From positions 1 through 7,577 of the forward strand of contig JAAYMP010000047.1 in NCBI GenBank assembly GCA_012521315.1: a stretch of DNA of 7,577 bases, given 5' to 3'. The notes under the pieces were generated by a model, which worked only from the letters and a program-made list of their open reading frames with translations, did not search any database and had not been told where the DNA came from. The position numbers were made by a program, and so were the translations under genes. The DNA is from Bacillota bacterium. GTDB taxonomy: Bacteria > Bacillota > UBA4882 > UBA10575. Shown one piece after another: positions 1-5,158 of the stretch (position 1 is its first letter; the number at the start of each line of letters is the position of its first letter).

Positions 1-1072
1 CCGGGTCGGCGTAGGAAAGGTTAACCGGCTCTGTCGTTTCCAGAAGCAGTTTATCCTGGTCATTGTAGATCTGAATCCGGCCTTGCGGGCTAAAGGAAAA
101 CCTTAAAATGGTCTGGGGGTCGCCGGTCAGTGTTTTCGACGCCGAGACGGTGGCTAACCGGAAAGGGCCGCCGGTTTTCGCCCAAAGGGAGTGGACTTGT
201 TCGGCCAGGCCGACCCGGACGGTTGTCATGCCGGTTGTCTCTCCCGCCAAGGGGACGGCGCGGGGAACGGCGGCGGTCTTTCGATGGGCGGCGGCTTCCT
301 TTTCCTCTTCGACCAGCAACTGCGGATGGGCGGCGATCAGGTTTTGCAACTCCGCTTGGATTTGGGGATTGCCCGGCGCCACCCTTTCTGTCTGTTTCAA
401 GCGGTTGTAAGCTGCTTTGTAGTCACCCAACCCCAGGTAGGCGCGGGCCAGCTCATAGAGGGCGATAAAGAGGTTGGGGTCTTGGGTTAAGGCTTGGGTT
501 AAGTTGGTTTTGGCCTGGGCGAAATCTTTCTCCGCCAGGTTAATCAGTCCTAAATAGTAGTAGGCCAGAGGGTGAAAGGGCGCAAGCGTTACCACCTGTT
601 GCAGATGGTCTTTGGCCAGGGCGTAAACACCGAGTTCATAGGCGGCCAAGCCTTTCCAGAAGGAGGTTTCGGCTGAAGCTTCCGGGGTTTTGAGCGCCAA
701 CACCCGGTAATAGTCACCGGCCAGGTAGGTGGTGGCCAGCAAGGCATGCCAATACGCCGTTTGGTTTGGGTGGGTCTTCACCAGGTGGGAGAGGTGGCTG
801 ATGGCTTCGGGGAACCGGCCGGCCTCCCGCAGGAGATAGGTTAAGTCAAAGCGGATCTCCTTGTCCGCCGGATTATCCCGCACCAGCGTTGCCATGAGGT
901 CAAGGCTTTGGTAGAATTCACCTTGATAGTAAAGGTTAAGGGCTTGCTGATACCGGTCGGCCGGCGAGGGGGACGGGACTTCTTCATCCGCGGTGACGAT
1001 TAAAGTTATGACGGTGACGCTCAACAGGAACAGGAGAACGCCAAAGAAACGGGTTGAAGTAAAACGTTGCAT
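1..1072 (-). CDS. Exported TPR protein with SpoIID/LytB-like region, 3' end cut by window edge
   Basis: Reading the minus strand from ATG at 1072 gives 357 codons without a stop, running off the left edge, so the C-terminus is missing. Residues 1-28 form a signal peptide or membrane anchor: MQRF plus Arg, then a hydrophobic run GVLLFLLSVTVITLIV and a possible cleavage after VTA. Residues ~37-235 are helical TPR-type repeats, with clear units near 37-70, 71-102, 136-167, 168-201 and 202-235 (for example YYYLGLINLAEKDFAQAKTN and YELARAYLGLGDYKAA). An Ala/Glu-rich linker (~250-280) follows. Then TVRVGLAEQV...GGPFRLATVS (~284-310) resembles the start of SpoIID/LytB domains, which in sporulating Firmicutes belong to peptidoglycan-remodelling proteins such as the SpoIID lytic transglycosylase; the catalytic part would lie beyond the window. 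The start is backed by GAAAGG eight bases upstream. TPR and export are solid; the SpoIID assignment rests on a short stretch and is tentative. It is divergent from murI, and a cell-wall role would fit that neighbour. Confidence 0.75.
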   Translation of the reverse strand, partial: MQRFTSTRFFGVLLFLLSVTVITLIVTADEEVPSPSPADRYQQALNLYYQGEFYQSLDLMATLVRDNPADKEIRFDLTYLLREAGRFPEAISHLSHLVKTHPNQTAYWHALLATTYLAGDYYRVLALKTPEASAETSFWKGLAAYELGVYALAKDHLQQVVTLAPFHPLAYYYLGLINLAEKDFAQAKTNLTQALTQDPNLFIALYELARAYLGLGDYKAAYNRLKQTERVAPGNPQIQAELQNLIAAHPQLLVEEEKEAAAHRKTAAVPRAVPLAGETTGMTTVRVGLAEQVHSLWAKTGGPFRLATVSASKTLTGDPQTILRFSFSPQGRIQIYNDQDKLLLETTEPVNLSYADP

Positions 1073-1127
1073 TATTCATTCCTTTCTTTACCAAAAAAAG
1101 CTAATAATGTATGGGTTTGATGTATTC

Positions 1128-1156
1128 ATTTTATTGCTTAACTCCTTAAAAGTCAA
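1128..1156 (-). promoter_or_regulatory. Sigma-A-type promoter for the minus-strand TPR gene
   Basis: On the minus strand, TTGACT (1156-1151) is followed by exactly 17 bases and TAAAAT (1133-1128). These match the -35 and -10 consensus at 5 of 6 positions each. Transcription would begin near 1121, giving a leader of about 50 bases before the ATG at 1072. Confidence 0.7.
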
Positions 1157-1182
1157 TGAAAGGTACGGCTGAAGATAAATTT

Positions 1183-1211
1183 ACCAGGGCGAAAGGATTC
1201 CTTTCCCCGGT
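1183..1211. other. Long inverted repeat (hairpin or operator) between divergent promoters
   Basis: GAAAGGA (1191-1197), one central T, then TCCTTTC (1199-1205) is a perfect 15-base palindrome. It extends as a stem: GGG (1187-1189) with CCC (1206-1208) and ACC (1183-1185) with GGT (1209-1211), each separated by a one-base bulge on the left arm. It lies upstream of both divergent promoters, so it could be a protein-binding site or the first hairpin of a plus-strand RNA. It has no T-tract, so it is not a terminator by itself. Confidence 0.4.
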
Positions 1212-1214
1212 GCG

Positions 1215-1276
1215 CGAATAAATAATGGAATTGGGGGAGGCGGGCAATTAAACCTGCTTTAGGCAGGTTTTATTCG
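1215..1276 (+). ncRNA. Candidate structured RNA: three-way-junction-like fold
   Basis: Three helices can form together. P1 pairs CGAATA (1215-1220) with TATTCG (1271-1276). P2 pairs AATTG (1229-1233) with CAATT (1245-1249) around a G-rich loop, 1234-1244. P3 pairs AAACCTGC (1250-1257) with GCAGGTTT (1263-1270) around the loop TTTAG. P2 and P3 abut directly and P3 abuts P1, leaving one 8-base joining strand (1221-1228). I do not recognise it as a known riboswitch class. The plus strand is chosen because a terminator-like stem with seven T's follows at 1298-1330, but I found no convincing plus-strand promoter upstream. P3 alone could instead be a weak terminator, and AT-rich DNA can pair by chance, so confidence is low. 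Confidence 0.3.
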
Positions 1277-1297
1277 TAATTTTTATCAAAGGCCGTG

Positions 1298-1330
1298 AAA
1301 ACCGGGCGATCATAAACAGCCGGTTTTTTT
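1298..1330 (+). terminator. Terminator-like hairpin with T-tract upstream of murI
   Basis: AAAACCGG (1298-1305) pairs with CCGGTTTT (1320-1327), with a possible inner C1307-G1319 pair past a bulged G. Seven T's run from 1324 to 1330. The 14-base loop is rather long. No protein gene on the plus strand precedes it, so it would end a non-coding transcript, attenuate a leader of murI, or insulate murI from upstream transcription. Confidence 0.45.
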
Positions 1331-1383
1331 GCTAAATTTCTTTTCTAGATATCGTGGGGTTTGGTTTTTGGCGTCAGTAAGGT

Positions 1384-1411
1384 TTGACCAGAATAGTGTT
1401 TAAGGTATAAT
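1384..1411 (+). promoter_or_regulatory. Sigma-A-type promoter for murI-fhs-folD
   Basis: TTGACC (1384-1389), a 16-base spacer, then a perfect TATAAT (1406-1411). Transcription would start near 1418, about 35 bases before the TTG start of murI. It lies downstream of the terminator-like stem at 1298-1330, so murI can be transcribed independently of the folded element. Confidence 0.8.
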
Positions 1412-1452
1412 GGGAGAGGGAAAAAAGGATTTTGGTAAGAAGGTGATGACAA

Positions 1453-2262
1453 TTGGCAGCCCAAGATCCGATTGGTCTTTTTGACTCCGGGGTAGGCGGG
1501 CTTTCCATCATGAAAGAGGTGCGGCGGCTGTTGCCCCAAGAGGATCTGATCTACGTTGCCGATTCGAAATTTTGCCCTTATGGTGAGAAGACCACGGCCC
1601 GGATCCAGGAGCGCGCCCGGAAAATCACCACGTTCCTGTTGACGCAGGGCGTAAAACTGATTGTCGTGGCGTGCAATACCGCCTCGGTAGCCGCCCTTGA
1701 ACAGTTGCGGGCCGAATTTACGGTCCCCTTTGTCGGGGTGGAACCGGCGGTGAAACAGGCGGCCTTATATACAAAAAACAAGAAGATTGGGGTTTTAGCG
1801 ACCGGGCCGACCCTTTCCGGCGAACGTTTTACTTTTCTTGTCGAGAAATTTGGGAGCGGCGTTACCGTGGTTAACCAGGCCTGTCCCGGGCTGGTCGAAG
1901 CGGTGGAAAAGGGGGCGCTCAGTGCGCCAAGTACGGAAAGGTTGCTCCAAAAGTACCTGGCGCCCTTGCAGGAGAAGGATGTTGACGTGGTGGTCTTGGG
2001 CTGTACCCATTATCCCTTTCTCCGGCCTTTGGTGGAGAAATTGGTCGCTCCCGGGGTCCGGGTCATTGACACCGGGATACCGGTGGCGACGCAAACCAAG
2101 CGGGTTTTGGCGGAGAACGGGCTCCTCACGCCCAATCAACGAGCGGGTAAAGAATGGTTCTACACGTCCGGGGATCCGTTGGCGGTCGGTCCGGTAATCG
2201 AAGGCCTTTGGGGAGGAAAAGGAGAAGGAGTTGCTGCTCTTCCCGCACCGTATTCAGCTTAA
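1453..2262 (+). CDS. murI: Glutamate racemase
   Basis: Cytoplasmic, cofactor-independent enzyme that converts L-glutamate to D-glutamate for the peptidoglycan stem peptide. The 269 residues match the usual family length. Visible motifs are the N-terminal IGLFDSGVGGLS with substrate-binding Asp11-Ser12, CPYG (41-44), VVACNTAS with the first catalytic Cys74, and VLGCTHYPFL with the second catalytic Cys184 and His186. The start is TTG: a stop codon (TGA, 1447-1449) lies two codons upstream in frame, the nearby ATG at 1446 is in another frame and soon stops, and GAAGGTGAT sits 5 bases before the TTG. It is the first gene of the run with fhs and folD, driven by the promoter at 1384-1411. All catalytic residues are present, so it should be active. 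Confidence 0.96.
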   Translation: MAAQDPIGLFDSGVGGLSIMKEVRRLLPQEDLIYVADSKFCPYGEKTTARIQERARKITTFLLTQGVKLIVVACNTASVAALEQLRAEFTVPFVGVEPAVKQAALYTKNKKIGVLATGPTLSGERFTFLVEKFGSGVTVVNQACPGLVEAVEKGALSAPSTERLLQKYLAPLQEKDVDVVVLGCTHYPFLRPLVEKLVAPGVRVIDTGIPVATQTKRVLAENGLLTPNQRAGKEWFYTSGDPLAVGPVIEGLWGGKGEGVAALPAPYSA

Positions 2263-2266
2263 GAAA

Positions 2267-2273
2267 GAGGAGG
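2267..2273 (+). promoter_or_regulatory. Strong ribosome binding site setting the fhs start
   Basis: GAGGAGG lies directly after the murI stop codon (2260-2262). Two consecutive ATGs follow, at 2277 and 2280. The first is only 3 bases from the motif and the second 6 bases, a more usual spacing, so 2280 is preferred; the protein differs by one Met. Confidence 0.7.
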
Positions 2274-2279
2274 AATATG

Positions 2280-3953
2280 ATGTTAAGTGATATTGAGATC
2301 GCCCAGCAAGCCAAGATGCGTCGGATTAGTACGGTGGCGGCGGAGCTTGGTTTAGGTGAGGAGGAATACGAACCCTACGGTCATTACAAAGCGAAAGTGT
2401 CCTTGCGGGCGCTGGAAAAACGGAGAAATCTTCCGGACGGGAAACTGATTTACGTGACGGCCATCACCCCGACGCCGGCCGGGGAGGGGAAAACCTGTAC
2501 CGCGGTGGGGTTGACCCAGGCCTTGGGGCGTTTGGGGAAAAAAGCAGCTGTTGCTTTGCGGGAGCCGTCCCTCGGCCCGACCTTTGGTGTGAAGGGCGGC
2601 GCGGCCGGGGGCGGTTATGCGCAGGTTTTACCGATGGACGAGATTAATCTGCATTTCACCGGAGATCTCCATGCGGTTACGGCCGCCCATAACCTGTTGG
2701 CCGCGATCATTGAAAACCACATCCACCACGGGAATGAATTGGGGATCGATCCCAAACGGGTGTTGTGGAAACGGGTGTTGGACATCTCCGACCGCCAACT
2801 CCGGCAGATTATCGTGGGCGTCGGGGAAAAAAGCAACGGGATCATGCGGGAAAGCGGCTTCGAGATTACAGCGGCCTCGGAGATAATGGCCATTCTCTGC
2901 CTCGCTACCGATTTAAATGATCTTAAGCAACGTCTGGGGTCGATCCTGGTGGCCTATACCTACCAAAAGACACCGGTCTTTGCCCGGGATCTGGGCGTGG
3001 TGGGTGCCCTGGCGGTGCTCCTCAAAGATGCCTTGAAACCCAACCTGGTCCAGACCTTGGAAGGACAACCGGCGTTTATCCACGGCGGCCCCTTTGCCAA
3101 CATTGCCCACGGGAACAACAGCATTCTGGCGACGAAGCTCGCCCTCAAACTGGCCGATTATGTGGTCACCGAGGGCGGTTTCGCTTCCGACCTGGGGGCG
3201 GAGAAATTTTTTGATCTGGTGGCCCCGCGGTACGGGATAAAACCGGCGGTGGCAGTGCTGGTTGCTTCCGTGCGGGCGTTGAAAAACCACGGCGGGGTCG
3301 CGATGGAACAGATCGCCGCCCCGGATCCGGCCGCTGTTGAGCGGGGGCTGGGCAACCTGGGGAAACACCTCGCCAATTTGCATGACCTTTTCGGCTTACC
3401 CGTGGTGGTGGCGCTGAACAAGTTTCCCACCGATGATCCGCAGGAATTGGCCACGGTTTTGGCTTACTGCCGTGGACAAGGGGTTCCGGCGGCGGTCTCC
3501 GAAGTGGTGGCCCACGGCGGGGCGGGCGGAGTTGAACTGGCGGAGCGGGTCCTTGCCGCGATCGAAACCGCGGAAAACCGTTTTGCCCCGCTCTATGGGA
3601 GCGATATGCCACTGGAAGAGAAGATTGCGCTCCTGGCCACCAAGGTCTATGGGGCCGTCGGCGTGACCTATACCCAGGAAGCCCGGAAGGCGATGGCGGA
3701 GATCAAAGAACTGGGCTTCGGCCACCTTCCGGTCTGTATGGCTAAGACGCAGATGTCACTTTCTGATAATCCGCGCCTGAAAGGAGTTCCCGAAGGGTGG
3801 GAATTGACAGTGCGCGACCTTAAACTTTCCGCGGGCGCCGGTTTTATTGTCGTTTTGGCCGGCAATATCATGACGATGCCCGGTTTGCCGAAGACGCCGG
3901 CCGCGCAAAAAGTTGACCTCCTGCCCGACGGGAGCATCGTCGGCCTCTTTTAA
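2280..3953 (+). CDS. fhs: Formate--tetrahydrofolate ligase (10-formyl-THF synthetase)
   Basis: Cytoplasmic ATP-dependent enzyme that joins formate to tetrahydrofolate, giving 10-formyl-THF. It is the formate-activating step of the Wood-Ljungdahl methyl branch and a source of formyl groups for purines. The 557 residues are the normal length. It starts MLSDIEIAQQAKM, typical of the family. The nucleotide-binding loop is TPTPAGEGKT (63-72), followed by REPSLGPTFG (94-103), the first family signature GVKGGAAGGGY (103-113) and the second VASVRALKNHGG (328-339). The C-terminal end carries GAGFIVVLAGNIMTMPGLPKTP. The open frame extends upstream into murI, but that part is arginine-rich shadow translation and the ribosome site points to 2280. 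It begins 17 bases after murI and is 74 bases ahead of folD, so the three are probably one transcript. Confidence 0.97.
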   Translation: MLSDIEIAQQAKMRRISTVAAELGLGEEEYEPYGHYKAKVSLRALEKRRNLPDGKLIYVTAITPTPAGEGKTCTAVGLTQALGRLGKKAAVALREPSLGPTFGVKGGAAGGGYAQVLPMDEINLHFTGDLHAVTAAHNLLAAIIENHIHHGNELGIDPKRVLWKRVLDISDRQLRQIIVGVGEKSNGIMRESGFEITAASEIMAILCLATDLNDLKQRLGSILVAYTYQKTPVFARDLGVVGALAVLLKDALKPNLVQTLEGQPAFIHGGPFANIAHGNNSILATKLALKLADYVVTEGGFASDLGAEKFFDLVAPRYGIKPAVAVLVASVRALKNHGGVAMEQIAAPDPAAVERGLGNLGKHLANLHDLFGLPVVVALNKFPTDDPQELATVLAYCRGQGVPAAVSEVVAHGGAGGVELAERVLAAIETAENRFAPLYGSDMPLEEKIALLATKVYGAVGVTYTQEARKAMAEIKELGFGHLPVCMAKTQMSLSDNPRLKGVPEGWELTVRDLKLSAGAGFIVVLAGNIMTMPGLPKTPAAQKVDLLPDGSIVGLF

Positions 3954-3984
3954 AGGCTAAGCAGACGATTTAGGATTTAAAGAC

Positions 3985-4020
3985 GAAGGAGAAGAAGGAG
4001 ACGAAGGAGAACGAAGGAGG
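3985..4020 (+). repeat. Four tandem Shine-Dalgarno-like repeats before folD
   Basis: GAAGGAG occurs four times, at 3985-3991, 3994-4000, 4003-4009 and 4013-4019, with steps of 9, 9 and 10 bases. Only the last copy, extended to AAGGAGG (4014-4020), is at normal distance (7 bases) from the TTG start of folD. All of it lies in the fhs-folD gap. It may have arisen by slippage of a purine-rich ribosome binding site. Confidence 0.85.
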
Positions 4021-4027
4021 CGATTTT

Positions 4028-4906
4028 TTGGGGGCCAAAATCATCGACGGAAAAGCGCTGGCGAATCAGGTTAAGCAGCAAGTCAAAGGGAAAGTGGACG
4101 AACTGGCCGCGGTCGGGATCGTCCCCGGACTGGCCGTGGTGTTGGTCGGCGACGATCCGGCTTCCCAGATTTATGTGCGCAATAAGGAAAAGAGCTGTCA
4201 AGAGTTGGGGATTAAATCCGAAGTATACCGTTTGCCGGCGACCACGGCCCAGGCGGAACTGGAGGCGCTCATCGACCGGCTGAACGCGGACCCGCATGTC
4301 CATGGGATCTTGGTCCAACTCCCGTTGCCCGCCCCGTTACAGGAGAAAGCGATCACGGACCGGATTAAAGCGGAGAAGGATGTGGACGGGTTTCACCCCG
4401 TCAATCTGGGCCGTTTGCTCCGGGGGGAACCCGGAATCCGGCCTTGCACCCCGGCGGGGATTATGGAGTTGATCAAAGCCAGCGGGGTTGAGGTTAAAGG
4501 CCGGGAGTGCGTGGTGGTCGGGCGGAGCATTATTGTGGGCAAGCCCGTCTTCCATCTCCTGCTGCAGGAACACGGGACCGTTACCGTCTGCCACTCGCGG
4601 ACGCCGGACCTGGCAACGGTGACCCGGCGGGCCGATATCCTGGTGGTGGCGGTGGGAAAAGCCGGTTTGGTCGACGGCACGATGGTGAAACCCGGGGCGG
4701 TGGTGATTGATGTGGGAGTGAACCGGCTGGCTTCCGGAAAAGTCGTCGGTGATGTTGATTTCCCGTCGGTTGTGGAAGTGGCGGGAGCGATCACCCCGGT
4801 TCCCGGCGGCGTCGGTCCCATGACCATTGCCATGCTGATGAAGAATACGGTGGAAACCGTTTTATTACAATCCGAAGAGAGATTAGGAAAGACTAGACTT
4901 TTTTAG
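4028..4906 (+). CDS. folD: Bifunctional methylene-THF dehydrogenase / methenyl-THF cyclohydrolase
   Basis: Cytoplasmic enzyme linking 10-formyl-THF, 5,10-methenyl-THF and 5,10-methylene-THF, with NAD(P) as redox partner. It takes the product of fhs, its upstream neighbour, to the next two oxidation levels. The 292 residues are normal length. Visible motifs are YVRNK with Tyr49 and the catalytic Lys53, VHGILVQLPLP (91-101), KDVDGFHPVNLG (117-128), the dinucleotide-binding GRSIIVGKPV (165-174), CHSRT (188-192) and PVPGGVGPMT (258-267). The start is TTG: no ATG or GTG lies in frame after the upstream TAG at 3971, and AAGGAGG is 7 bases before it. No separate cyclohydrolase gene is in the window, which fits a bifunctional FolD. 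Whether it prefers NAD or NADP cannot be read from the sequence. Confidence 0.96.
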   Translation: MGAKIIDGKALANQVKQQVKGKVDELAAVGIVPGLAVVLVGDDPASQIYVRNKEKSCQELGIKSEVYRLPATTAQAELEALIDRLNADPHVHGILVQLPLPAPLQEKAITDRIKAEKDVDGFHPVNLGRLLRGEPGIRPCTPAGIMELIKASGVEVKGRECVVVGRSIIVGKPVFHLLLQEHGTVTVCHSRTPDLATVTRRADILVVAVGKAGLVDGTMVKPGAVVIDVGVNRLASGKVVGDVDFPSVVEVAGAITPVPGGVGPMTIAMLMKNTVETVLLQSEERLGKTRLF

Positions 4907-4922
4907 GAGAATACAGTATATT
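4894..4922 (+). promoter_or_regulatory. Candidate promoter for ppdK, overlapping the folD end
   Basis: TAGACT (4894-4899, 4 of 6 match to the -35 consensus), a 17-base spacer, then TATATT (4917-4922, 5 of 6). The start would be near 4929, giving ppdK a leader of about 230 bases. Read-through from folD is also possible, because I see no GC-rich terminator after folD. Confidence 0.4.
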
Positions 4923-5158
4923 ACTTATTAGATCTTTTTTTTAATAAAGAATGGTAGTGAGGGTATAAACGGGAACAAGCGGGTGCGCTGCCGGTAGATG
5001 CGGGCTACAAAAGAGACAAACCTATGGACGAAGCAGCAAAATTGAGGTCGGATTAAGGCCGAGGATTTCTCCCGGGAAAAAGGGGAGAATAGGAATACTG
5101 GCCAAGCAACCCAACATGAATTTCATGGAATGATTATAATAAAGAATGGAGGAGTAGA
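4907..5158 (+). other. Long ppdK leader with possible RNA hairpins
   Basis: This 252-base gap has no convincing gene. An AT-rich stretch with eight T's (4935-4942) lacks a GC stem in front, so it is not a good terminator. The part from 4961 to 5093 is more GC-rich. TTCTCCC (5067-5073) pairs perfectly with GGGAGAA (5083-5089). GGTC (5046-5049) can pair with GGCC (5057-5060) with one G-U pair. CCTAT (5021-5025) can close both with ATAGG (5089-5093, sharing one base with the inner stem). I recognise no riboswitch or T-box consensus. It could be an untranslated leader with regulatory structure or simply spacer. Confidence 0.35.
5115..5127. promoter_or_regulatory. 13-base palindrome ahead of ppdK, possible operator
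   Basis: CATGAA (5115-5120), central T, then TTCATG (5122-5127) form a perfect inverted repeat. A consensus-like TATAAT follows at 5135-5140, but no -35 hexamer is recognisable at the matching distance, and a start from it would fall almost on the ribosome binding site. The palindrome is placed as a repressor or activator site would be; no regulator is encoded nearby to name. Confidence 0.35.

Noticed and set aside
108..490. Three overlapping plus-strand open frames of 99-112 codons
   Set aside because: They are antisense to the TPR gene, which is open over the whole 1-1072 stretch with a promoter, ribosome site and recognisable repeats. The plus-strand translations are low-complexity and resemble nothing.
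481..506. Direct repeat TTGGGTTAAG twice with a 12-base step in the TPR gene
   Set aside because: It encodes the LTQALTQ stretch within a TPR helix and keeps the frame; a coincidence of codons or a tiny duplication without further meaning.
1183..1450. A ZTP, tetrahydrofolate, c-di-GMP or T-box riboswitch controlling the one-carbon operon
   Set aside because: None of the conserved core sequences of these classes that I know is visible here or in the fhs-folD gap.
2154..2279. Upstream extension of the fhs frame by 42 codons
   Set aside because: It lies inside the murI coding end, is arginine-rich shadow translation, and the strong ribosome site at 2267-2273 places the start at 2277/2280.
4925..4947. 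TTATTA...TAATAA stem with eight T's after folD as a terminator
   Set aside because: The stem is six A-T pairs with the T's inside the loop, not after a GC-rich stem, so intrinsic termination is unlikely.
5024..5056. Ten-codon open frame MDEAAKLRSD in the ppdK leader, as a leader peptide
   Set aside because: It has only a weak purine stretch as ribosome site and no run of regulatory codons or paired attenuator hairpins ending in a T-tract.
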